Shown here in pieces: positions 29,843 to 38,263 of a DNA stretch of 64,000 bases. Source of the DNA: Ruminococcus sp. UBA3280 (GTDB lineage Bacteria; Bacillota; Clostridia; Oscillospirales; Ruminococcaceae); the NCBI GenBank assembly GCA_002362175.1, contig DETU01000001.1, positions 19,397-83,396 on the forward strand. The letters run 5' to 3'. The translations under genes were made by a program, and so were the position numbers. How positions within the stretch are numbered: position 1 is the first letter of the stretch; each line of letters begins with the position of its first letter. The notes below the pieces were generated by a model. It worked only from the letters and a program-made list of their open reading frames with translations, was not told the DNA's origin and ran no database searches.

Positions 29843-30718
29843 TTAATAGCCTAAATCACGCTTTACTGCATAATCTGCCCATCGCTCTTCATTGTTGGTT
29901 TTGAAGTGATTGTTGTTGATTTTGTTGAACAGCGTGCTGATGAAATATTTCTCAAGATTTCGGATATTATCAGTCGTTTTCACATTTTCAACAGCCCTTT
30001 CCAGACAGTCTATATTTACTTTCAGCAGAACTGACTTGACCACTTCATGAGGAAATTCCTGACCGCAGATAGTAACTGTTGCTTTGTCATTGCAGATGGT
30101 TCTTGCAATTGACTCTATGTGTTCATCAAGTTCTTTCACGGGAATAAGCGGCTGAATGCTGTACATTGGGCGTATGTAATCTTCGTAGTTGATTTGATAT
30201 TTGATGTATTAGATATATTCTGCCATTTCCTGTAAATATTTTTTTGCTTTTTTTAATTTATCAATCAATCCATCATTCATTTTGGATTTTTTAGTATTTT
30301 TGGAGTTTTCAACAGTCATTTCAGCAGGCGAGGTGATTGATTGATAGAGTGATTTATTAATACATTCTTGATTATTATTTATTTTATTATCGTGTGGCGT
30401 TTCAATATGTTGTTGAGCTTGATTTAGGTTTTCAGTATCAAGGTCATCAATATATTGGTCGTGTTTTTCAAAAAAAGGCGGTGTTTCGGACGGAGTGCCA
30501 TCATCGGAAGGGTTGGGGTCAACATCTTCCATAGGCTCATCACTGATAATATAATCCCAGCTTGAAATTCTGCCGTTCTTGTATCATCTCTCACGTCTAA
30601 GATAATTCAGAGATTCCAGTTTGTTAAGAGCGTTTGAAATTTTAGTGATGCCGTCACAAAGTATTTTTTTATTTATGATTGTGAAATCACGGGACATTTT
30701 CTTTATGAATTTTGGCAT
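29843..30718 (-). pseudogene. HTH/DUF6017 replication initiator-like protein, broken
   Basis: ATG 30718 follows AAGGAGG. The N-terminus (DFTIINKKILCDG, then SNALNKLESLNYLRRE) resembles the helix-turn-helix domain of DnaD-like replication proteins, but about 30 residues of its middle seem deleted. A TGA at 30584-30586 interrupts the frame before YKNGRISSWDYIISDEP. After a long polar linker a TAA at 30209-30211 precedes the C-terminal DUF6017-like domain (INYEDYIRP, ATVTICGQEFPHEVVKSVLL, NIRNLEKYFISTLFNKI). Intact homologues initiate replication of the excised ICE. Two stops plus an internal deletion rule out normal function. Confidence 0.7.
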
Positions 30719-30922
30719 ATTAAGTTCCTCCTTAGTAAAGTTAAAATATATAAAAAGCGGACAGCGTTTCAAGCCTTTTTTATGGCTATTTTACACCGAT
30801 AAATTAACATCAAGTAATATATGCTAATATGGGATAATACGTGATGTGGCAAACTCAAAATCTGCCAGTGGCAACATTTTACCAGTTCAAATCCGTTCAG
30901 CAGCATTTAATGTTATTCACAT
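30719..30922. other. Non-coding right flank of the ICE
   Basis: This AT-rich stretch separates the last ICE gene from the host terminator. I see no gene. The ICE right junction probably lies here, but without the left end the direct repeats cannot be identified. Confidence 0.4.
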
Positions 30923-30952
30923 AAAAAGGACGGATAGAATCCGTCCTTTTTT
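30923..30952. terminator. Bidirectional terminator after the DUF11 gene
   Basis: AAAAAGGACGGA and TCCGTCCTTTTTT form a stem with a short loop and T-runs on both strands. Confidence 0.8.
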
Positions 30953-31815
30953 CAGCTTTGAATATTTCCCTTTATAACAATAGTACTTACACCTGGCTGT
31001 ACAGACCATATGCCCGTCTGAGTATCCTGATTAAATTGTGCGGCAGGCACTTCAATCTGTCCTTCAAGGGTTACAAATTCACCCGTTGTATTGTCATAAC
31101 TGTAATTTGTTCCTTGAACCCACGGAGTGTCATTGAATGTTGCGGTAAGTGAACTTAGAACAGGGCTAAACACGTCACGGAAAATCACATTATCCGCAGA
31201 CAATGAAGCTGTGTTGCCATAGTTCTCAATAACAAAAGTATAGGTTATTTCACCGTTTTCTTCAACTTCCGTCGGACTGAGAGACTTGCTTATATTAAGA
31301 TTTGCGGTATTATTCGGAATAACGGTCTTGTCAACGGTAATATCGGCAAAGTTATTTCCACTGATAACCGCCCTGTTTGTTATACTGCTGTCCGTACCAA
31401 GAGGAGCAAACTGATTAGGTCTTGTGTCATACATTACAAGAACATTTGAGTTTGCGGGAATGTTTATATTTTCTATTGTAAGCGGATTTGTTTCGGAAAC
31501 TGTAGGAGCAGGCTGAAGGACACCATTTACATAGAGATTCACCGAATCCGCAACATAAGTCAGCGGAACAACTTCCGCAGTACTTCCCGAAGGAATATAT
31601 GAACCGAGATTATCGGTAACAGTTATATTATTGAAAGCAGTATTGCCTTTGTTGATGATACTGACTACAAAAACAACATTATTGTCAGGCGAATAATTAT
31701 CATTAACCGCATTTTTTGAAGCTGAAAGAACTTCAATTATCTGACCGGTCGTAACATTGGAACTTCTGACATTTCCGTTATATGACAACGTCGCCTGATT
31801 ATAAAAAGTCGCCAT
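30952..31815 (-). CDS. DUF11-type repeat protein
   Basis: ATG 31815 (AAAGGAGG upstream) begins a 287-residue protein, MATFYNQATLSYNG onward. It has two Ig-like DUF11 units: VVFVVSIINKGNTAFNNITV with DNLGSYIPSG (about residues 48-75), and EITYTFVIENYGNTASLSA (about 190-210). Asn and Ser are abundant and no signal peptide is visible. In clostridia such signal-less proteins sit near spore-coat or cell-surface genes, but their location is not established. The gene is transcribed after fba and separated from it by a terminator. Confidence 0.7.
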   Translation of the reverse strand: MATFYNQATLSYNGNVRSSNVTTGQIIEVLSASKNAVNDNYSPDNNVVFVVSIINKGNTAFNNITVTDNLGSYIPSGSTAEVVPLTYVADSVNLYVNGVLQPAPTVSETNPLTIENINIPANSNVLVMYDTRPNQFAPLGTDSSITNRAVISGNNFADITVDKTVIPNNTANLNISKSLSPTEVEENGEITYTFVIENYGNTASLSADNVIFRDVFSPVLSSLTATFNDTPWVQGTNYSYDNTTGEFVTLEGQIEVPAAQFNQDTQTGIWSVQPGVSTIVIKGNIQS

Positions 31816-31896
31816 AAAAATTCCTCCTTTTATTATCGGGAAAAAGTTTTCCCATAACATTATATGCAGGAGGACAAAAAACTGACAATAAATAAA

Positions 31897-31924
31897 AATG
31901 CGGACATTTTTCAATGTCCGCATT
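31897..31924 (-). terminator. Terminator of fba
   Basis: AATGCGGACA and TGTCCGCATT form a perfect 10-bp stem just after the fba stop, followed by T-rich sequence on the minus strand. Confidence 0.75.
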
Positions 31925-31933
31925 CTGATTAAA

Positions 31934-32797
31934 TCAAGCCTTGTCAACGCTTCCGAAAAGTTCCATTTTTTCCTTAACCTTAGCCTTGATAGCTTCAAAG
32001 CCGGGAGCGAGAAGTTTTCTCGGGTCAAATCCCTTGCCCTGCTTGTCCTTGCCTGCTTCAATGTATTCTCTTGTAGCTTCCTGGAATGAAAGCTGACACT
32101 CTGTATTAACATTGATTTTAGCAACACCGAGAGAGATAGCCTTTGTAATCATATCGTCGGGTATACCTGTACCGCCGTGAAGAACGAGAGGCATTTCACC
32201 TACTGCATTGTTTACAGCTTCAAGAGTTTCAAAGCTGAGACCTGCCCAGTTAGCAGGATATACACCGTGAATATTTCCGATACCTGCTGCAAGGAAATCA
32301 ACACCAAGGTCTGCAATCTGCTTACATTCGTTGGGGTCTGCACATTCGCCTGCACCTACAACGCCGTCCTCTTCACCGCCGATTGAACCTACTTCTGCTT
32401 CGATTGAAAGACCGAGCTGATGAGCAACGTTAACGAGTTCAGTTGTCTTTGCAACGTTTTCTTCAATCGGGAAATGTGAACCGTCGAACATTATTGAAGT
32501 AAAGCCAGCCTTGATGCACTTGTAACAGCCGTCATATGAACCGTGGTCGAGGTGGAGAGCAACAGGAACTGTTATTCCGAGTGACTTGTCCATAGCCTTA
32601 ACCATAGCTGCAACGGTTTCAAAACCTGTCATATACTTTCCTGCACCTTCGGAAACACCGAGAATAACGGGCGAATTGAGTTCCTGAGCTGTAAGAAGAA
32701 TAGCCTTTGTCCACTCAAGATTGTTGATGTTGAACTGACCAACTGCGTACTTGCCAGCTCTTGCTTTCTGAAGCATTTCTGTAGCCGAAACTAACAT
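31934..32797 (-). CDS. fba: Class II fructose-1,6-bisphosphate aldolase
   Basis: The 287-residue enzyme cleaves fructose 1,6-bisphosphate to dihydroxyacetone phosphate and glyceraldehyde 3-phosphate in glycolysis. Class II zinc motifs are visible: VALHLDHG (metal-binding His and the catalytic-region Asp, about residue 80), SIMFDGS, GIGNIHGVYP and VLHGGTGIPDD (later zinc His), with KINVNTE near the C-terminus. Length is standard for the family. A strong promoter precedes it (32855-32883) and a terminator follows, so it is a single-gene unit. It is a core host gene and marks the end of the ICE region. Confidence 0.97.
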   Translation of the reverse strand: MLVSATEMLQKARAGKYAVGQFNINNLEWTKAILLTAQELNSPVILGVSEGAGKYMTGFETVAAMVKAMDKSLGITVPVALHLDHGSYDGCYKCIKAGFTSIMFDGSHFPIEENVAKTTELVNVAHQLGLSIEAEVGSIGGEEDGVVGAGECADPNECKQIADLGVDFLAAGIGNIHGVYPANWAGLSFETLEAVNNAVGEMPLVLHGGTGIPDDMITKAISLGVAKINVNTECQLSFQEATREYIEAGKDKQGKGFDPRKLLAPGFEAIKAKVKEKMELFGSVDKA

Positions 32798-32854
32798 AAT
32801 AAAATTCCTCCTGATTTTTACTTTACCAAGACAGCAAACTGTCTCAACATTTTT

Positions 32855-32883
32855 ATTATACTACATTTCAAAACAAAATGCAA
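32855..32883 (-). promoter_or_regulatory. Promoter of fba
   Basis: On the minus strand TTGCAT and TATAAT are separated by exactly 17 bp, about 60 bp before the fba start codon. Confidence 0.75.
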
Positions 32884-32928
32884 GTACTAAAGAAAAATTT
32901 TACACATTATTTTCAATTTCAAATTACT

Positions 32929-33252
32929 TTATGACATTTCATAATATATAATATAAGACCCCATAAATGATTTTACTTCATCAACCTTTACTGTTATTGT
33001 ATCTCCTTCCTTAACATTTGGATTGTTTTCAGAACAAAAATTAAGATGCTCTCCTGCCTGAAGATTGTAACCAAATGTACTGTCCGGTGCAAATTTTTTA
33101 ACAGTAAATGTAACAGTTTTGTCTGTAAGGTCATCACCGGAGTTAAGTGCCGATTCAAAACTTTCAGCATCTTTGTAATCAACGTTTTTTCCACAGCTGA
33201 AAAGTACAAAAGACATCATTATAACAAGAAAAACTGACAATAATTTCTTCAT
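32929..33252 (-). CDS. Small lipoprotein
   Basis: The start is ATG 33252 (AGGGAGGTG upstream), not a longer upstream reading. The 107-residue protein has a lipoprotein signal (KKLLSVFLVIMMSFVLFSC, lipobox Cys20) and a globular acidic domain with LTDKTVTFTVKKF and GDTITVKVDEV segments, which suggests a small OB-like beta-barrel. It is anchored outside the membrane. Its promoter overlaps a palindrome and faces an XRE regulator, so its expression is probably controlled by that regulator. Confidence 0.75.
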   Translation of the reverse strand: MKKLLSVFLVIMMSFVLFSCGKNVDYKDAESFESALNSGDDLTDKTVTFTVKKFAPDSTFGYNLQAGEHLNFCSENNPNVKEGDTITVKVDEVKSFMGSYIIYYEMS

Positions 33253-33292
33253 AATTTCACCTCCCTGTAATATTTTTTCACATTGCAATAAT

Positions 33293-33321
33293 ATTATATA
33301 TCCAAATGGATATAATGTCAA
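33293..33321 (-). promoter_or_regulatory. Lipoprotein promoter with palindromic operator in the spacer
   Basis: On the minus strand a consensus TTGACA (33321-33316) and TATAAT (33298-33293) have a 17-bp spacer. The spacer is filled by an inverted repeat, ATATCCA-N2-TGGATAT (33298-33313). A bound repressor would block RNA polymerase directly. The XRE gene starting at 33382 is the obvious candidate. Confidence 0.75.
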
Positions 33322-33381
33322 TAGAATTTGAGAAATATATGATAAAATCTATTTAATAAATAATTTTGTAGAGGTGTTTTT

Positions 33382-33600
33382 GTGTACTATTTACAACGGT
33401 TAAAGGATTTAAGGGAGGACGAGGATTTACAGCAGTCCGATATTGCAAAACTTCTTTGTACAACACAACCGCAGTATTCACGCTATGAAACAGGAGAACG
33501 TGAATTACCTGTCAGACATCTTGTAACACTTGCCAACTTCTACAACGTTTCAGCCGACTATATACTCGGACGTACAAACAATAAAATATTACGAAAATAA
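33382..33600 (+). CDS. XRE-family HTH regulator
   Basis: The 72-residue protein is a compact helix-turn-helix domain: LKDLREDEDLQQSDIAKLL, TTQPQYSRYETGERELP and FYNVSADYILGR, the standard XRE/Cro pattern. Start is GTG 33382 after GAGGTG. It is transcribed away from the lipoprotein gene and ends at a bidirectional terminator. It has no sensor domain. It probably represses the divergent lipoprotein promoter through the palindrome at 33298-33313; autoregulation is possible. Confidence 0.88.
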   Translation: MYYLQRLKDLREDEDLQQSDIAKLLCTTQPQYSRYETGERELPVRHLVTLANFYNVSADYILGRTNNKILRK

Positions 33601-33604
33601 AAAC

Positions 33605-33624
33605 CCGTACATTCAGATGTACGG
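33605..33624. terminator. Bidirectional terminator
   Basis: CCGTACAT-TCAG-ATGTACGG with T-rich flanks lies between the convergent XRE and esterase genes. Confidence 0.8.
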
Positions 33625-33636
33625 ATTTTTAATTAA

Positions 33637-35352
33637 TCAGCCGATTTTTTCGAGTCTGAGATTATAGAGAGTAACATTATATGAATCCTTACCGCCTATC
33701 TGTAAGACAAGTTCTGTATTTTCATCTGATTTTTCTGCTGTGAACTCTGCTTCAAAAGGTGCTTTCTGACCTGCTCCCGTAAAAGTATCGCTGAAATAAG
33801 TTTCCGATTTGTCGGAACTTCTTATTATTACCGGAATTTCCTCACCGTCGGCAGTTGAGATTTCAAAAGTCAGCCTGTATTTCCCGTCCTTTTTAAGACC
33901 TATTCCCGAAACAAGAGCTTCTATGTCACTTTTAGCGGTTCCGCCGTTGACAACATTAATCCAGTAAGACTTGTCAAAATCCGAAAAATAAGTAGCGGCG
34001 TTTGCATCTCCGACAGTTGAAAGGGAGTATTCAGCATCTGCGGCAACATCAAGACCTATCTGGTCGGATTCAATACCGATAGCGTTGCAGATTTTATCCG
34101 CAAGAACGTAAGCATTTTTCTGCTGAGTAATTGCCGACGGGTGCCAGTCTGAACCGTAACCGTCAGCGGAGTTCTGCACGGGTGACTGATAGCTTGTTAT
34201 TTTTTCGTCGCCTGTCTTTTCCTTAAAGATTTCAACAGCCTGCTCAATAAGCGGATATTCGTCCGTACATCCCATTATACCGAGTGTACATATAATATAT
34301 GCGTCGGGATTACATTCCCTTACAGTTTCAAGGAACTCTGCATATCCGTCAACAAATTCCTGTTTTCTTTCATCAAAGTCCTTGTCAATGTATGATGAGT
34401 CATTTGTACCGAGATTGATGACAACAACATCATTGGGGTCTTCTGTAAAGTCCCAAGGTTTTGCATAGTTGCTGAGATTTCCGTAGTTTTTGTAATAAGG
34501 CGGTACAAGACTATCTGTGTTGCGGTTACCGTCATTGGAGTAACCCGAAATAATTCCGTGACCGCTGTAAGATACCGCACTGTAATCAGCACCCAGTTTT
34601 TTGGCAGTAAGATAAGCATATGATTTCATAAAGTTTTCGGTAGCCGTCGTAAAATTTTCATACGCCGACTTACCCTCAACACCGTAAGCACACGTAATTG
34701 AATCGCCTATAAATTCAATTTTCAAGTCTTTCTTTTCGGCAGGGACAACAGATGCAGGAGAATCAGAAACAGTTTTTATTTCAGAAACACCTATTGTTCC
34801 GTTGTTTGCCTCGGAAAGATGTATAATTTTCACGTCAACCGTCCGTGAATTTTCACCCTCAAAAAGCTTTACCGTCTTTGTTTTTTCACTCATAATTTCG
34901 TCAAGAATTATTTTGCCATCAACGATAACAGCATATCTCGGACGGTATTTTTCATCATTGTTTATTGAATAGTCACCATCAATTGTAACTTCAGCTGATT
35001 TTGCACTGACAGTAAATTCAACCGCTGAACCACTTTGCACAAGCCATGCCGTCTTACCGTCATAATAATTTCTGCCAGTATACTTTACATTGTCCTCTGT
35101 AGCACTGAAAGACGATTCAGAAAACTCTCCCGTTGAAGTAAAATTCTTTCTCATCAAAGCGAGGTCAAAGGAATCCACTCTCTTATCACCTGTCAAATCC
35201 ATTTCAGCCATAATTTCACCTTTTCCGAGAAGTGCGTTGCCAAGATTTTTAAGGTCTGAAACAGAATATTCCGAAACAGCCGACGCTGTAGTGTACAGTA
35301 AAACAGACGCAACAGTTACGGCAGATACTGAAATTATAAATTTCTTAATCAT
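33637..35352 (-). CDS. Secreted CE2-like SGNH esterase with dockerin segment
   Basis: The 571-residue protein has a signal peptide (residues 1-25). Residues about 31-71 form a dockerin-like segment in which the second half has the calcium loop (DLTGDKRVDSFDLALMRKNF) and the first half is degenerate. Residues 85-200 fit the jelly-roll domain of CE2 acetyl-xylan esterases. An SGNH hydrolase domain follows: FIGDSITCAYG (Ser218), INLGTNDSS and SDWHPSA (Asp402, His404). A C-terminal 130-residue beta-rich region resembles a carbohydrate-binding module. It likely removes acetyl groups from plant polysaccharides outside the cell. The dockerin suggests a cellulosomal host. Confidence 0.85.
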   Translation of the reverse strand: MIKKFIISVSAVTVASVLLYTTASAVSEYSVSDLKNLGNALLGKGEIMAEMDLTGDKRVDSFDLALMRKNFTSTGEFSESSFSATEDNVKYTGRNYYDGKTAWLVQSGSAVEFTVSAKSAEVTIDGDYSINNDEKYRPRYAVIVDGKIILDEIMSEKTKTVKLFEGENSRTVDVKIIHLSEANNGTIGVSEIKTVSDSPASVVPAEKKDLKIEFIGDSITCAYGVEGKSAYENFTTATENFMKSYAYLTAKKLGADYSAVSYSGHGIISGYSNDGNRNTDSLVPPYYKNYGNLSNYAKPWDFTEDPNDVVVINLGTNDSSYIDKDFDERKQEFVDGYAEFLETVRECNPDAYIICTLGIMGCTDEYPLIEQAVEIFKEKTGDEKITSYQSPVQNSADGYGSDWHPSAITQQKNAYVLADKICNAIGIESDQIGLDVAADAEYSLSTVGDANAATYFSDFDKSYWINVVNGGTAKSDIEALVSGIGLKKDGKYRLTFEISTADGEEIPVIIRSSDKSETYFSDTFTGAGQKAPFEAEFTAEKSDENTELVLQIGGKDSYNVTLYNLRLEKIG

Positions 35353-35434
35353 TTTTACGCTCCTTTATGTTATTTTAATCAGTATTTTAATTATACAACA
35401 TTTCCCCTTAAATTTCAATAGTTTATGTAAACTT

Positions 35435-35968
35435 TTAATTGTTCTTTCCCCTTAAAAGTGTACTGTTTATATGTTCACAACAGCTTACAAGCATATTCCA
35501 GCCCATACTGTCAATATTTCCACTCTGCGGAAGTCCTATTTTCTTCTGCAAAAATCTTACAGCATTTGATGTTTCCATGTTATAGTGTCCGCATACGTCT
35601 AATTTTGGTGCATTGTCGTAATTATTTCCCACATCGTTAAGCATTGCCTGCAATATATAAATAATCTGCCCCTGCTCACCAAGATGTGCAACATATGTAG
35701 AGGACGGAAAAACATTGTAAGCAACAGGCTCTGAACGGATATAAGAACGGTAAACGCTTACAACCTTATTCCATGTAACTGGGTCTGTGTTTCCTGTTTC
35801 TGAAAGACCATATTCACGCTGAAACATTCTGACGGCAAATATAGTTTCCTTTCCGTAAACCCCGTCGGGAACAAGTGACGGAATATGACCGTTTACAAAA
35901 GAAATTGCATTCAGATAAGTCTGCAACTCCACAATGTGTTGTTTTTTCTGTGCGTTTGTGTATGGCAT
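35435..35968 (-). CDS. Peptidoglycan-binding domain protein
   Basis: The 177-residue protein consists of two PG_binding_1-type repeats: one with GVYGKETIFAVRMFQREYGL (about residues 35-60) and one with GHYNMETSNAVRFLQKKIGL (about 120-145). Each ends in a VTWNKVVS-like helix. It has no signal peptide or catalytic domain. It lies 14 nt after a larger protein with the same domain, so the two are co-transcribed. It probably binds peptidoglycan, possibly in spore cortex or a mother-cell compartment, which would explain the absence of a signal. Confidence 0.8.
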   Translation of the reverse strand: MPYTNAQKKQHIVELQTYLNAISFVNGHIPSLVPDGVYGKETIFAVRMFQREYGLSETGNTDPVTWNKVVSVYRSYIRSEPVAYNVFPSSTYVAHLGEQGQIIYILQAMLNDVGNNYDNAPKLDVCGHYNMETSNAVRFLQKKIGLPQSGNIDSMGWNMLVSCCEHINSTLLRGKNN

Positions 35969-35982
35969 AAAAAACTCCTTTC

Positions 35983-37374
35983 CTAACCTGTAATAGTATA
36001 ACCCGGATTCTGATACGGGCGTTTGTCAAATCCGTATTTGAGGTCTGAATATACTTCCGCAATTTTATCCCACGTAACCGCTCCCACTATACCGGTAGGA
36101 TTTATTCCGAACTGTTTCTGAAACTCTATAACAGACTGCTTTGTAAGAGGTCCGAAATAACCCGTGTTGTTGACCGCTGGAATATTGGGATAGGTTTCGT
36201 TTATCAATGTAAGATATTCCTGAATGATACGAACTGCATCGCTTGTGATTCCCTCTTTAAGAACTGTATTCGGATAAAGTGCGACTTCCGTATAGTCAGG
36301 CGGTACAGATTCAATAATACCCTGATATGCACGATAAATGTCATTTCTTGTCGCTTGGTCAATTTCTCCTGTCTGCGGAAGTCCGAAAACACGCTGAAAT
36401 GACTTGACAGCATTTTCAGTCTTTTCACCGAAATATCCCGTAATTTCAACAGGCGTAACAGCTTCGTAATATGCACCGATTACGGCAAGATAATATTGCA
36501 GTACACTTACCGCAACACTCTGCATACCAAATTTCAGATTTTCATAATCAGGAGCAATTTCTTCAAGACGTATCCCCTCCGAATCAAGTTCGGCAATATG
36601 TTTTACACTTGTATAGATATACGTTATTCTGTTCCATGTTGCCTGGTCTACAACACCCGTCACTTCAAGACCGAAAACTTCCTGAAATTTCTTTACCGCT
36701 GCTTCTGTTGCCGTGTCAAAAATTCCATCTGCAACAGGTATTTTGGGAATGGCAGGATAGTTTCTTGAAATTCTGTTAAGATATATCTGCAATGACTTCA
36801 CATCATTTCTTGCTGAACCAAGAGAAAGTTCCATGCCCGGATATGACGGTAATGCCGTACTGACAGGAGCATTTTTAACAATTTCTATATCGTCGCCATA
36901 ATAATACTGAAGAATTTCAAAAGGTGTCATTCCCCGATTTGCAAGAGTGACTGTACCCCATTGAGAAAGTCCGTCGCACGTTGTTGTAGTTCCGTTGCAG
37001 AATGCCGTGAACAGTGGTTCAATAGTTCCCTGCCGCCTGACATAGTCGTTGAACAGTTCGTCAACGAGATAGCTTATATTTTCAAAATATTCACGTCCAT
37101 TTATGAATTTCTGGTCGTACTGTGTAGTAGAAGTTATATCAAAGTCATATCCCCTTGACCTGTACCACTCCGTATAGATTCTGTTGAGTGCAAAAGTAGT
37201 TATCGCATAGATATTTGCACGCAGGGCATTTTCAGGCCATGTCGGAAAAATTTCACTTGACGCAACATTCTTTACATATGAAGCAAAATCAAGCGTGACA
37301 TTTGGTGCGTCTGAATCGGGAGTGCCAAGATGAACAGTAATAGTTTCGGGGATATATGGTGTTCCTGTAAGCAT
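35983..37374 (-). CDS. SpoIID-like protein with three peptidoglycan-binding repeats
   Basis: The N-terminal 170 residues resemble SpoIID/LytB: ASSEIFPTWPENALRANIYA and the terminal GLSQWGTVTLANRGMTPFE followed by ILQYYYGDD. Three PG_binding_1 repeats follow at about residues 185-255, 275-350 and 366-445, each with an F-x-x-x-F-G-L core. There is no signal peptide. SpoIID proteins are peptidoglycan hydrolases needed for engulfment; whether this copy is catalytic is unclear. The gene forms an operon with its two neighbours (18 and 14 nt gaps). Confidence 0.75.
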   Translation of the reverse strand: MLTGTPYIPETITVHLGTPDSDAPNVTLDFASYVKNVASSEIFPTWPENALRANIYAITTFALNRIYTEWYRSRGYDFDITSTTQYDQKFINGREYFENISYLVDELFNDYVRRQGTIEPLFTAFCNGTTTTCDGLSQWGTVTLANRGMTPFEILQYYYGDDIEIVKNAPVSTALPSYPGMELSLGSARNDVKSLQIYLNRISRNYPAIPKIPVADGIFDTATEAAVKKFQEVFGLEVTGVVDQATWNRITYIYTSVKHIAELDSEGIRLEEIAPDYENLKFGMQSVAVSVLQYYLAVIGAYYEAVTPVEITGYFGEKTENAVKSFQRVFGLPQTGEIDQATRNDIYRAYQGIIESVPPDYTEVALYPNTVLKEGITSDAVRIIQEYLTLINETYPNIPAVNNTGYFGPLTKQSVIEFQKQFGINPTGIVGAVTWDKIAEVYSDLKYGFDKRPYQNPGYTITG

Positions 37375-37392
37375 ATAAAAATCCTTTCATTA

Positions 37393-38166
37393 TCAGTTTA
37401 CGTCAGGAAAATCAGGCTCCTGATTAACATATGTAACCGTTTCATCACCTGATTTCATCATAAGCGGAACAGGTATCATACTAAAATTCTGTACAGATGT
37501 AACACCCGAAAAAACAGGAACATCAACACTCCTTGCATTAAAAAAGCCCTTTGCGGTCACGCTTATATCAAAAAGACTGTAAGGTCTCCTGACCGAATCG
37601 GGCGACTGTGAGTGAACAAGGTCGGGAGCAGGAACAGAAAATCTTTTGCTTGTACCGCTTTCATCAGTTTTTCCCGACGCAATAATTTCACGCTTTCCGT
37701 CAACAATTGCCGTAATCAGTACAGACGCGTCGGCAACCGGCGAAGATTCCTCACCCGTTCTCGTATTCACAATTATATAACCGACTGAATTTCCTATGCT
37801 TCTTTCCGATTCATAATCAGGTGAAATTACGTTGTCAGTTTCAGACTGTCCGTAATCAAGATTAAGCTCCGATAAATCAGGTTCAGGATAACGTTCGTCC
37901 GCAGAATACGCCGTATCATCAGGGGCATTTTCGTTCACATCGTCTGTTTCCTCTGAAACGGGGTGTTGTTCCTTATATGACCTGCCACTTTCAACCTGCT
38001 CATTCTTTTTTGGTGCTTCTGTTTCGTTTGCCTCCTCAACAAACGGCTTTTCTATTTCTCTTGAAGCAGGACTCTTTTCTTCATTCGCTTCATCGTGAAC
38101 AGAAGTACTTTTCCCATAAAGTTTCATCATTTCACGCTTGTATTGTTCAATAGCTTTCTGGTCCAT
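37393..38166 (-). CDS. Acidic protein with C-terminal beta-sandwich domain
   Basis: The first 120 residues are an acidic, low-complexity linker (many Glu, Asp, Ser, Pro), preceded by a short helix (KAIEQYKREMMKLYG). Residues about 125-240 resemble a carboxypeptidase-regulatory-like or CnaB-type fold (GYIIVNTRTG, VADASVLITAIVDG, FDISVTAKGFF). No signal peptide is visible. It is the first gene of the operon with the two peptidoglycan-binding proteins. It may be a scaffold for the spore or cell wall; the function is not known. Confidence 0.6.
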   Translation of the reverse strand: MDQKAIEQYKREMMKLYGKSTSVHDEANEEKSPASREIEKPFVEEANETEAPKKNEQVESGRSYKEQHPVSEETDDVNENAPDDTAYSADERYPEPDLSELNLDYGQSETDNVISPDYESERSIGNSVGYIIVNTRTGEESSPVADASVLITAIVDGKREIIASGKTDESGTSKRFSVPAPDLVHSQSPDSVRRPYSLFDISVTAKGFFNARSVDVPVFSGVTSVQNFSMIPVPLMMKSGDETVTYVNQEPDFPDVN

Positions 38167-38229
38167 TAAATCGCCTCCATAATCTTACTGTTTCAGTCTA
38201 TTCCGAAAAATCTTATATTATGACAAAAA

Positions 38230-38260
38230 AATCTGTACAGAAAAATTTCTGTACAGATTT
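38230..38260. terminator. Bidirectional terminator
   Basis: AATCTGTACAGAAA and TTTCTGTACAGATT form a 14-bp stem flanked by A- and T-runs, just after the MFS/spermidine synthase gene. Confidence 0.8.
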
Positions 38261-38263
38261 GAT

